Positions 1 to 6,843 of a DNA stretch of 45,732 nt are shown here, one piece after another. Numbering within the stretch: position 1 is the first letter of the stretch; every line of letters starts with the position of its first letter. The notes under the pieces are model-generated. The model made no database searches and had not been told where the DNA came from. It was given only the letters and a program-made list of their open reading frames with translations. Source of the stretch: an uncultured Lachnospiraceae bacterium (GTDB taxonomy: Bacteria > Bacillota > Clostridia > Lachnospirales > Lachnospiraceae); NCBI GenBank assembly GCA_947632515.1, contig CANRPO010000024.1, positions 1 to 45,732 of the forward strand. The letters run 5' to 3'. The position numbers were made by a program, and so were the translations under genes.

Positions 1-79
1 CCGTCTTTACGTTCTGAAATTCTTCTCTTTTTTCCTTGAATTTTCAGGGTTGCATTACTGTTTATTTGTCAAGGTACCT

Positions 80-109
80 CGGAGTTGACTGCCCCGCAGT
101 CAATCTCCG
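80..109 (-). repeat. Strong hairpin in a leftward leader (possible rRNA operon leader)
   Basis: CGGAG+TTGACTGC and GCAGTCAA+CTCCG form a 13-bp stem with a 3-nt loop and one bulged base. It lies downstream of two leftward promoters, so it would be in the 5' leader of a transcript that leaves the window at base 1. Further along the same leader (about 53-75, minus strand) is a CCTTGACAAATAAACAG-type stretch resembling the conserved CCTTGAAAACTGAACA-type box seen around Firmicutes rRNA genes. No open reading frame in 1-373 looks real. The rRNA assignment is inference, because the 16S gene would be outside the window. Confidence 0.5.
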
Positions 110-157
110 GAGAATCTCCGTCTCTCCAATGCATGTTTATCAACACGCAACGTTAGT

Positions 158-186
158 ATGCTATCACAACCGCCGCAAACCGTCAA
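158..186 (-). promoter_or_regulatory. Strong leftward promoter P2 with UP-like A/T tract
   Basis: On the minus strand TTGACG (181-186) is separated by 17 nt from TAGCAT (158-163). Immediately upstream, 187-230 is an almost pure A/T tract on the minus strand, as in UP elements of stable-RNA promoters. No minus-strand gene follows before the window ends, so the target lies to the left. Confidence 0.65.
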
Positions 187-258
187 GCCCTTTTTTTAAT
201 TTTTTAAATATTTTTCTGAAGAAACCTATCGACATGTCCATTTGCGCGGTGGAATTTT

Positions 259-288
259 ATTTTAGCACTGATTTTCGCTATTTGTCAA
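259..288 (-). promoter_or_regulatory. Upstream tandem leftward promoter P1
   Basis: TTGACA (283-288) and TAAAAT (259-264) on the minus strand, 18-nt spacer. It sits about 100 bp upstream of P2 in the same direction. Tandem promoters are typical of rRNA operons. It lies downstream of the cotH-like gene's stop codon, and I see no clear terminator between the two. Confidence 0.55.
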
Positions 289-373
289 TACATGATCAGA
301 GCATTCATTTTATTCATTCCCATCCATAGCATTCACAAAACCCGAATAGCTTGTTCTTTAGCGAGAAACGTCG

Positions 374-2242
374 TCATCTACGCCTGCGAAACCGCGTTGC
401 CGCCAGAATTGCAAAGAGCAGGACCGCAGCCGATATTCCGACCGGCACATAGGACGCCGCGCTGTTCACCCTGTTATCCTGCGGCATATCGAACGGCATA
501 CCGGGCGGCATGGAATCGCCTTCCATCGGCCGAAATGCCTCCACCGCCTCACCTTCTGCACCCGGCCGCCACATACCGCCACGCGCAACGTCAAAATCAG
601 GGGCGCCGTTATCCGCGTCATTCTTTTCAGCTGTTTCAAAGCGCTGCCCGTGTCCGCCAAAATCTCCGCCGCCCATACGCCCCATGGAGCCCATATCCGC
701 GACAGTAATGCCGCCCGCATCCACAAGCGTGGCGGAATCCTCCGCCTGCGTTTCCGAAGTGGCAGGAATCGTCCCGTCCAACTGACCGCTCACGCTCTCC
801 GCGCGCAGCGCGCAAAAATCCTTTAATGCGGAAACGCCTTTTTCAAATTCCTCATAAGTACAGAACTTCGTCGGATCGCTCGCAACATAGGGCGCTATGA
901 TCGCGCTCGCGCTGTCGATCATCTTCTCCAGATAGCCGCCGTCAAAATACTTGGCGATAAATTCGGAGAAATACTGATGGTAGTAATCCGTATATTTCTC
1001 ATCGGCAAAGATCCACGCAAGCATCGGTCTGGAGTCAATCGTTCCACCGGACACCGGGGTATCGATGGGATAATTGACAAGCTCAGTGGCGTCGCTGTTC
1101 GACTGAAAACCACCGAAAGCCAGATTGTAATCCCATGGAATCATGGAAAACTGCCCGTCGTCTTCATACAAATAATAATTGTGGATCATGCTGCCGGTAT
1201 AGCTGTCAAAGTTCAGCACAAAATTGTGCACCACAAAATAGCGCAGTACTTCCTCTATATCCACAACCTCTTCTATATCTTCGCGGGCATTCAGCTTTTT
1301 TAGCGACTCGATGAGCCTCGTCTTATCGGCGTCAGTAATATCTGTTTTGGCGCTGTCGAATATATTTTCATAACTGTCGAACGCATCATCCGTGTAGATC
1401 AGGGACACATCGCTGCTCCCCATGACATGGTCGGACGGGCCGCCGCCCATACCGCGGTCTCCAAACTCAGGCGGCTCGCCGCCGCCCATATCCCGATCGG
1501 CAGATCCGGCGCGGTCATCGCCTTCTATATCTCCCTGAGAGGCATTCCCGTCAGCGTCCTCACTCCGGCCAAAATCTAAGTCTTCCATATTGAAATCATG
1601 CCCGTTGCCGCGTCCGCCGCCCATATCCATACTGTCAGGCTTATAGAGCTGCCCGTAATCACTCCCGTAAGTACGCTGCAGAAACGATTCCTCGACTCCT
1701 TCCACCGCCAGATACAGGCCCCAGTCCTCACCGTTCACCGTGATATAGCTGAAACTGCACAGCGGCGCGTCCGCTCCGAACTCCCGCATCATTCGATAGA
1801 CGAGATAGTCTTTCATATAGGTATTGTCTTGAATAATGTTGTTCAGGCACAGCTTGTCAAGGCCGTAGTAACTGCCCGCATCGTCATAGTGGTCGAACTC
1901 CACTTTAAAACTGTACCTGTCGTTTCCGTAGGATTGCACCGACGTGAGCGAGGTGTTGCCCTTCGCGCGGATTGCCACATTCCGATAGGCCTCTCCGTCG
2001 ATCACAACCGTACAGTCCGCATACTCTTCGTCAGCGCACCCCTCGATAAAAGAATCCCAGTCGTCCATCACAATATCGATCGTGTGCACCTTAGAGGTAT
2101 CGAACAGCCGGGAGGCATAGCCCACCGCAGCGCTGACCGCCTGAATCCCCAGGCTGCCCGCATTCATAAAGAGCACAGTCAGAACAAGCGCAAAGGCGAG
2201 CACAATGCAACAAATTTTATCTATGTGCTTACTCGTAGACAT
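374..2242 (-). CDS. CotH kinase-family protein, membrane anchored at both ends
   Basis: The 622-residue protein belongs to the CotH family, atypical kinases first known from spore coats and also found in other secreted contexts. An N-terminal membrane segment (about residues 9-28) is followed by the CotH fold. Visible motifs are KGNTSL (94-99), NFDSYTG...HNYYLY (344-359) and MIPWDYNLAFGG (367-378). A Gly/Met/Asp-rich insertion with repeated MGGG units (about 204-273) interrupts the domain. A second low-complexity stretch (about 516-590) precedes a C-terminal membrane helix and a basic tail (598-622). The start has AAGGAGG overlapping the previous gene's stop, 11 nt away, so the gene is the last of a three-gene unit with DUF4956 and VTC proteins. 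The catalytic domain is expected outside the cell. The substrate is unknown. Family assignment is firm; activity is inferred. Confidence 0.87.
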   Translation of the reverse strand: MSTSKHIDKICCIVLAFALVLTVLFMNAGSLGIQAVSAAVGYASRLFDTSKVHTIDIVMDDWDSFIEGCADEEYADCTVVIDGEAYRNVAIRAKGNTSLTSVQSYGNDRYSFKVEFDHYDDAGSYYGLDKLCLNNIIQDNTYMKDYLVYRMMREFGADAPLCSFSYITVNGEDWGLYLAVEGVEESFLQRTYGSDYGQLYKPDSMDMGGGRGNGHDFNMEDLDFGRSEDADGNASQGDIEGDDRAGSADRDMGGGEPPEFGDRGMGGGPSDHVMGSSDVSLIYTDDAFDSYENIFDSAKTDITDADKTRLIESLKKLNAREDIEEVVDIEEVLRYFVVHNFVLNFDSYTGSMIHNYYLYEDDGQFSMIPWDYNLAFGGFQSNSDATELVNYPIDTPVSGGTIDSRPMLAWIFADEKYTDYYHQYFSEFIAKYFDGGYLEKMIDSASAIIAPYVASDPTKFCTYEEFEKGVSALKDFCALRAESVSGQLDGTIPATSETQAEDSATLVDAGGITVADMGSMGRMGGGDFGGHGQRFETAEKNDADNGAPDFDVARGGMWRPGAEGEAVEAFRPMEGDSMPPGMPFDMPQDNRVNSAASYVPVGISAAVLLFAILAATRFRRRR

Positions 2243-2253
2243 GAGAGTCCTCC

Positions 2254-2925
2254 TTAGCCCATATAGTCCCCGTTATAGCTGACCAGCACCGCGTTGTTGA
2301 CGCCCTCCATCTCCGCAAGCGTGTTGATGAAATCCGTGTTATCGTCCTTTAGACGAATTTCCGCGTTTAATTCCACGGAACCTTTTCTCACGGTCTTGCT
2401 CTTAACAACAAAGCGGTTGACCCGGTCCTGTACGTACTCTGTAGCCTTCTGCTCGCTTTCCCTATCCGCGCAGTCGATCACGACAATATAGGGATCGGCA
2501 TGGGACTTGCGGTTGACGAAGAGCAACAGGAAAGCGCCGATCAGCACACTGCCGATCACCGCAAGCGGTATCAGCCCCGCCGCCAGAACAATTCCCACTG
2601 CGATCGACCAAAACAGGAAAGCGATGTCAAGCGGCTCCTTGATCGCCGCCCGAAAACGAACAATGGACAGCGCGCCGACCATGCCGAGAGAGAGGACAAC
2701 ATTGGAGGTGACGGCCAGAATAACGAGCGTCGTAATCATCGTGAGGGCAACCAGGGTCACGCCGAAACTCGACGAGTACATAACCCCCGAAAAGGACTTT
2801 TTATAGACAAGAAAAATAAACATACCGAGGGCAAAAGCGAGTATCATCGCCAACAGCATATCGAGTATACTCACACTGGTAACGTTCTCCAGAAAGCTTG
2901 ATTTGAAAATGTCGTTAAAAGTCAT
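2254..2925 (-). CDS. DUF4956 domain-containing membrane protein
   Basis: This 223-residue protein starts at the ATG at 2925, behind AGAAGGAGACAGATC. The longer open frame to 3165 overlaps the upstream gene and has no such site. It has four hydrophobic segments in the first 145 residues. A highly conserved-looking core GALSIVRFRAAIKEPLDIAF sits around residues 80-100, which is characteristic of DUF4956 proteins. The C-terminal 75 residues form a soluble domain rich in charged residues and alternating beta-like sequence. DUF4956 genes are commonly next to VTC polyphosphate-polymerase genes, as here. The biochemical role is unknown. A channel or scaffold for the neighbouring polymerase is a guess from context. 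Confidence 0.85.
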   Translation of the reverse strand: MTFNDIFKSSFLENVTSVSILDMLLAMILAFALGMFIFLVYKKSFSGVMYSSSFGVTLVALTMITTLVILAVTSNVVLSLGMVGALSIVRFRAAIKEPLDIAFLFWSIAVGIVLAAGLIPLAVIGSVLIGAFLLLFVNRKSHADPYIVVIDCADRESEQKATEYVQDRVNRFVVKSKTVRKGSVELNAEIRLKDDNTDFINTLAEMEGVNNAVLVSYNGDYMG

Positions 2926-2990
2926 GATCTGTCTCCTTCTATCTTCTTTACTTTTACTGATGAATGGTTCTTTGCATGCGGGCCGGGATC

Positions 2991-3662
2991 CTACCCGTAC
3001 ATGCGGCAGGCTGCATATTTTGAAAAGGCGCAAGCGTGACGGTCGCCAAGCTGCACAACGTCCCGGATAATGTCGGGCAGATAAGCGTCCCACTTCACCT
3101 CGAGAATGATGGGCTCGCCGACTACCGGGATGGTGACGCATGCGGGATCCAGAAAATCGGTGCACAAAAGACCCGTGCGAATGTCATAATCCATTGTCAC
3201 CCGAACGTTTCCCGCAGAAAATATGTACGGTTCTCTCGTGTAATCCACGATGGTCTTCGGTCGAAGCTGCTGTGTCGTCATTTTGAAATACAGCTCTTCC
3301 TTGAGGGGATCGTGCGTATGTGCCATCCACGCATAATCGCCATCAACGATCGCTTGGACCTCCTTCTCCGTCAGCACTGTGCTCTCTTTCGTTCCAAGCC
3401 CGTGGGTCTTGCTCTTTTTCTCCAGATGGATCAGGGATGTGTCCCGATTGTAATAACGGATACGAAATTTTTCACGTCTGCTCACCCCGTCCAGTTTCTC
3501 ACGCAGCGCCTTGTCTGAAAGATTGTCAAAATACAGACTGCGTATCTGATACAGGCCGTTCTCAGCGTGTTCGTCGGTCTTCGCCACCGCCCGCAGCCGC
3601 TGCCGCAGCGTCAGCATGTCAGCCATGTTGATCTCATGTTTCCACTCATGGCGGTAAGACAT
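2991..3662 (-). CDS. VTC-domain polyphosphate polymerase family protein
   Basis: The 223-residue protein has the VTC fold used by eukaryotic Vtc4 to make polyphosphate from ATP inside a basic beta-tunnel. It begins MSYRHEWKHEIN. It then shows the expected basic and acidic strand motifs: RSLYFDN, KFRIRYYN, LEKKSKTHG, RPKTIVDYTREPY, RVTMDYDIRTG and ILEVKWD, with the ExK pair near the end. The ATG at 3662 has GGGAGG 8 nt upstream; an alternative upstream TTG lacks a ribosome site. It is the first gene of the VTC-DUF4956-CotH unit, about 115 nt downstream of a probable start site with PhoP-box-like repeats. No SPX domain is present, as is usual in bacteria. Polymerase activity is inferred from the family. 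Confidence 0.85.
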   Translation of the reverse strand: MSYRHEWKHEINMADMLTLRQRLRAVAKTDEHAENGLYQIRSLYFDNLSDKALREKLDGVSRREKFRIRYYNRDTSLIHLEKKSKTHGLGTKESTVLTEKEVQAIVDGDYAWMAHTHDPLKEELYFKMTTQQLRPKTIVDYTREPYIFSAGNVRVTMDYDIRTGLLCTDFLDPACVTIPVVGEPIILEVKWDAYLPDIIRDVVQLGDRHACAFSKYAACRMYG

Positions 3663-3784
3663 GTCCTTTATCCTCCCTTCCGCATTTTGTTTTCCCATTA
3701 CAGTGATCGTGCGCAATCGTTACGCCCGTTCTGCGATGTGCGTCTCCGTCTGCCGTTGTCATCCGAAAACTCAAGATAGTGGAA

Positions 3785-3829
3785 ATTATAGAGATGTTTT
3801 AAGACGAAAGTGTGTAAAAAGTATGTAAA
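3785..3829 (-). promoter_or_regulatory. Promoter with PhoP-box-like direct repeats upstream of the VTC operon
   Basis: On the minus strand a perfect TATAAT (3785-3790) has no good -35 hexamer. Instead two TTTACA units occur at 3813-3818 and 3824-3829, exactly 11 bp apart (TTTACA-N5-TTTACA), inside two 11-bp direct repeats (3809-3819, 3820-3830). A third, weaker unit (AGGACA, 3835-3840) keeps the period. Two TT(A/T)ACA repeats with 11-bp period are the binding pattern of Bacillus PhoP. Phosphate control of the polyphosphate operon is therefore plausible but unproven. Confidence 0.55.
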
Positions 3830-3846
3830 ATTTGTGTCCTCACAAA

Positions 3847-3884
3847 TTTTAAAAAGCCCTCCCGGCCGCATGCGGCAGGAGGGC
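3847..3884 (-). terminator. Rho-independent terminator after the YitT gene
   Basis: GCCCTCC (3856-3862) pairs with GGAGGGC (3878-3884) around an inner palindrome CCGCATGCGG. On the minus strand the stem is followed by TTTTTAAAAT. It starts 7 nt after the YitT stop codon and also shields the VTC promoter just downstream. Confidence 0.88.
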
Positions 3885-3890
3885 AACGCT

Positions 3891-4751
3891 TTATTCATTT
3901 GGTCTGTAATAAAATCTTCCCGACAGCTCTTCCGTCCTGATGGCGTTGACAAACGCCTCCCCGTCGGCCGCCTTCACCGCACCGATCACCGCCTTGCTCT
4001 CCTCCTTGGAGACTACGGAGTACACGACTTCCCTTTTCCGGCGCTCATAGGAACCTTCCCCGCTCAGAATGGTGGCGCCGTGTCTGCTGACCCGATTGAT
4101 GGCCTCGCAGACTGCCTCCGCGTGATTCGTCACGATGAAAAGCGTCTGTTTCTGGTATCTCTTGTAGAGCATATGCAGCATCTGCGTGGAGGCATACTGG
4201 TAAATAATGGAATACAGCGCTTTATCAAACCCAAACAGAAGTCCGGCGATCATAATGATCACCACGTTGAAGGCGAGAATAAAATTCCACGCGTCCACGC
4301 CCTTCTTCTCCGACAGGAAGATGGAGATAAAATCCGTTCCTCCCGTGGTGGCATTCATGGACAGGCAGAGGCTGGTCACAAAACCGTTGATAATGCCGCC
4401 GAAAATACTGATGAGCAGAATATCATAGGTCAGGGGGATCGCCGGGATCGCATCTGTCAGCACGCTGGTGACGACGATCGAGAGGCAGGAGTACAGGGTA
4501 AATTTTTTGCCGATGAACCGAAAGCCGATGTAGATCGGAACAAGATTCAACAGCAGATTGACGGGCGTATAAGGGAGACTGACATGGAGATACATTCTGA
4601 AAATACTCTGTATCAGTATTGTCAGACCGGTCACGCCGCCCGGGTACAGACCGCCCGTATTGACAAAAGTCTTGATGTTGACCGCCATGAGCGCCGACGC
4701 GAGGCAGATAACAACGATCCTCCTGCCGTCTTTTTTAAAGTCGAAAGTCAT
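3891..4751 (-). CDS. YitT family membrane protein (DUF161/DUF2179)
   Basis: The 286-residue protein has about five to six membrane helices in residues 1-190 with the family motifs GGVTGL (about 38-43) and NATTGGTDFI (about 132-141). A cytosolic DUF2179 domain follows (about 200-280, beginning QKTLFIVTNHAEAV). YitT proteins are widespread in Firmicutes; their transport substrate is not established. The start has GAGGGAG 5 nt upstream. It lies 15 nt after the DHH-family gene, so the two are co-transcribed. Translation ends just before a clear terminator. Confidence 0.88.
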   Translation of the reverse strand: MTFDFKKDGRRIVVICLASALMAVNIKTFVNTGGLYPGGVTGLTILIQSIFRMYLHVSLPYTPVNLLLNLVPIYIGFRFIGKKFTLYSCLSIVVTSVLTDAIPAIPLTYDILLISIFGGIINGFVTSLCLSMNATTGGTDFISIFLSEKKGVDAWNFILAFNVVIIMIAGLLFGFDKALYSIIYQYASTQMLHMLYKRYQKQTLFIVTNHAEAVCEAINRVSRHGATILSGEGSYERRKREVVYSVVSKEESKAVIGAVKAADGEAFVNAIRTEELSGRFYYRPNE

Positions 4752-4766
4752 ATAAGCTCCCTCGCT

Positions 4767-5687
4767 CTATGCGTTAGCCATCGCACACAACTCATCCAGC
4801 ATCTTCGGCAGCTCCGTCGCCATGTTCTCATCGGTAAACTGGCATGTGCCGACCTTCCTGTGACCGCCGCCGCCGTACTTGAGCATGAGACTTCCCACAT
4901 TTACATTGCTGGTCTTGTTCAAAATGCTGTAGCCGACCGCCGCGGAACAGCCCAGACCGCCCTTGCCGTTTACGATCCACGCGGATATATTCTGCTCCGG
5001 ATACATGCTGTAGATCATGAAACGGTTGCCCGTATAGATCGTCTCCACGCCCCTCAGATCGGTAACGATCACATTGCCTCTTATCTCCGTGTGCGCCGTG
5101 ACCATCTCTTTGAATTTTTCGGTCTGCTCATTGTAGACCTCGATGCGCTCCTTGACGTCGGGCAGACTCAGGATCTCCTCTGTGGTCATGGTGCGGCACG
5201 CGTCGATCAGTTTCTCCATCAGTTGATAGTTGGAGATCGTAAAGTTGCGGAAACGTCCAAGTCCCGTTCTGGGATCCATCAGATAGCCGACCAGGATCCA
5301 TCCCTTGGGATTCTGGATCTCGTCGATGGTAAGATTCCCGGAATCCACCTTGTCAACCGCCTCCATCATATCGTCAAACTGCGGGAATCTCTCTCTCCCG
5401 CCGTAATACTCGTAGATGATCCTTGCGCAGGAGGGCGTGATGCGGCTCTCCCCTTTGTATTTGCCGGCCAGCTGTAATCTCTCATGCTCGCTGGAATGAT
5501 GGTCAAACCACAACCCGCAGCCCTCCACATAGGGGACGTTGGCAAGGCAGTCGTCCTCCGTAATCTCAATCAATCCATCCTGCAGATCCTTCGGATGCGC
5601 AAACTTCCAATGGTCGATGATACCGGCCTCCTTCAGCAGCGCCCCGCATGCAAGCCCATCAAAATCCGAACGTGTCACTAACCTCAT
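4767..5687 (-). CDS. DHH family phosphoesterase (exopolyphosphatase-like)
   Basis: The 306-residue protein is a DHH-superfamily metal-dependent phosphoesterase. Motifs in order are SDFDGLACG near residue 6, DHHSSEH (about 66-72) and the C-terminal DHHA1-type substrate loop GGGGHRKVG. Relatives include exopolyphosphatases and nano-RNases, and the exact substrate cannot be read from sequence. I chose the ATG at 5687, 6 nt after GGAGG; an ATG at 5693 is too close to that site. A consensus promoter lies about 75 nt upstream. It is followed by the YitT gene. Its position next to a polyphosphate-polymerase operon makes polyphosphate or a related phosphoester a reasonable candidate, but the two units are separated by a terminator. 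Confidence 0.85.
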   Translation of the reverse strand: MRLVTRSDFDGLACGALLKEAGIIDHWKFAHPKDLQDGLIEITEDDCLANVPYVEGCGLWFDHHSSEHERLQLAGKYKGESRITPSCARIIYEYYGGRERFPQFDDMMEAVDKVDSGNLTIDEIQNPKGWILVGYLMDPRTGLGRFRNFTISNYQLMEKLIDACRTMTTEEILSLPDVKERIEVYNEQTEKFKEMVTAHTEIRGNVIVTDLRGVETIYTGNRFMIYSMYPEQNISAWIVNGKGGLGCSAAVGYSILNKTSNVNVGSLMLKYGGGGHRKVGTCQFTDENMATELPKMLDELCAMANA

Positions 5688-5761
5688 ACTCATCCTCCAT
5701 CCCAAACTGATCGGCAAACGCAAATATATGTCTTATGCCGATAAAAACTTTATTAGATTCT

Positions 5762-5790
5762 ATTATAGACAATTCCGCAGGGTTTTTCAA
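5762..5790 (-). promoter_or_regulatory. Sigma-A promoter for the DHH-YitT operon
   Basis: Minus-strand TTGAAA (5785-5790) and TATAAT (5762-5767) with an ideal 17-nt spacer, ending about 75 bp before the DHH-family start codon and just after the terminator of the preceding unit. Confidence 0.85.
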
Positions 5791-5803
5791 TATAAGGAGA
5801 TAC

Positions 5804-5838
5804 AAAAAGGACAGAAAAAGCTCGCCCTTTCTCTGTCC
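5804..5838 (-). terminator. Rho-independent terminator after the small membrane peptide
   Basis: A 12-bp stem (5809-5820 with 5827-5838, one mismatch) with a 6-nt loop is followed on the minus strand by TTTTTG. It closes the tRNA-Ser / 38-residue peptide unit. Confidence 0.82.
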
Positions 5839-5876
5839 TGTCAATTCTTATCAACGAAAACGACCCTGCAGATCCG

Positions 5877-5993
5877 TCAATCGTCTTCCCCTATATCCTG
5901 AGACGCCGCAACCGCAGAGACAACGGAAGAAACCACCGCGATCACAACCGGGATAATCACAACGACCAAACCGCCCGCCAATAATAAAAACAT
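5877..5993 (-). CDS. 38-residue hydrophobic membrane peptide
   Basis: This short gene encodes a single membrane helix (begins MFLLLAGGLVVVII, ends with the acidic tail SQDIGEDD). An AGGAGG lies 6 nt before the ATG and a rho-independent terminator follows 38 nt after the stop, so it has the hallmarks of a real gene despite its size. It lies 62 nt downstream of tRNA-Ser, with no terminator and no clear promoter between, so it may be expressed by read-through from the strong tRNA promoter. I do not recognise a family. A structural, regulatory or toxin-like membrane peptide are all possible. Confidence 0.62.
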   Translation of the reverse strand: MFLLLAGGLVVVIIPVVIAVVSSVVSAVAASQDIGEDD

Positions 5994-6055
5994 AGCCTGC
6001 CTCCTATATATATGAGAAGTATACAAACCGTTCGATTTCCTATCGGTAGATGCAA

Positions 6056-6143
6056 CGGAGAAGGAGGGATTTGAACCCTCGCGCCGCGTAAGCGACCTAC
6101 ACCCTTAGCAGGGGCGCCTCTTCAGCCTCTTGAGTACTTCTCC
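6056..6143 (-). tRNA. tRNA-Ser (anticodon GCT)
   Basis: Read on the minus strand, the acceptor arms GGAGAAG and CTTCTCC pair, the anticodon loop is CTGCTAA (anticodon GCT, serine AGC/AGU codons), a long variable arm follows, and the T-arm contains GGTTCAAATCC. The discriminator base is G, as expected for tRNA-Ser. The CCA end is not encoded. Length 88 nt with the discriminator. Confidence 0.96.
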
Positions 6144-6182
6144 ACAGTCTGAATAACCTCTACCAATTACAACGCAAATGTT

Positions 6183-6211
6183 ATTATACCTAAGCCTTGT
6201 CCATTTGTCAA
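6183..6211 (-). promoter_or_regulatory. Consensus promoter of tRNA-Ser
   Basis: Perfect TTGACA (6206-6211) and TATAAT (6183-6188) on the minus strand with a 17-nt spacer; the tRNA begins about 40 nt downstream. Confidence 0.93.
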
Positions 6212-6273
6212 CGCTTTCCACATATTTTATGCCGCCGGAATTTGCGGATTTCCGCGCTTGTACGCCATCCTGC

Positions 6274-6825
6274 CTACTCGCTGCGGTACGCCTCCGCCGC
6301 CGTCTCGTACAGATCGTTTCCCTCCGAATCGATGACCACGATCACAGGAAAATTCTCCACCTTCAGCCTGCGGACCGCCTCGGCGCCGAGATCGTCGTAA
6401 GCGATCACTTCCGCGCTTGTGATCGCTTTGGAGAGCAGCGCTCCCGCTCCTCCCACCGCCGCGAAATACACCGCGCCGTTTCTGACAATCGCCTCCTTCA
6501 CCGCATCGCTGCGTTTCCCCTTGCCGATCATACCGCGAAGGCCCAGATCCAACAGCTCAGGCGTATATTTGTCCATACGGCTCGCAGTCGTGGGGCCTGC
6601 CGAACCGATGGGCCTGCCCTTCCACGCCGGGGACGGTCCCATATAGTATATGAGATTGTCCTTCATCTCAAAAGGCAGAGGCTCCTTTCTGCCCAATGCT
6701 TCCTGCATCCGCTTGTGCGCCGCGTCTCTCGCCGTATAGATCGTTCCGGTAATGTACACATAATCACCGGCACGCAGTTTTTTTGCGTCCTCCCTGCTCA
6801 TAGGGGCTTGTATATGCCGTTCCAT
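6274..6825 (-). CDS. Fumarate hydratase class I, beta subunit
   Basis: The 183-residue protein is the C-terminal (beta) half of two-subunit iron-sulfur hydro-lyases, which convert fumarate to L-malate. Recognisable parts are LRAGDYVYITGTIYTARDAAHKR near the N-terminus, MGPSPAWKG, GSAGPTTASRMDKYTPELL (about residues 75-93), and GKGKRSD. The related L-tartrate dehydratase beta subunit has the same layout, so the substrate is not certain. It starts 18 nt after the alpha-subunit gene, as in other anaerobes where fumarase is split. Together they would form the active alpha/beta enzyme in the reductive or oxidative citric-acid branch. Confidence 0.9.
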   Translation of the reverse strand: MERHIQAPMSREDAKKLRAGDYVYITGTIYTARDAAHKRMQEALGRKEPLPFEMKDNLIYYMGPSPAWKGRPIGSAGPTTASRMDKYTPELLDLGLRGMIGKGKRSDAVKEAIVRNGAVYFAAVGGAGALLSKAITSAEVIAYDDLGAEAVRRLKVENFPVIVVIDSEGNDLYETAAEAYRSE

Positions 6826-6843
6826 CCTTCTCCCAGCCTCTCC

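Noticed and set aside
80..115. MerR-type promoter with 19-nt spacing on the plus strand (TTGACT...GAGAAT) around the left hairpin
   Set aside because: No plus-strand gene follows for 20 kb, and the leftward promoters explain the hairpin as a leader element.
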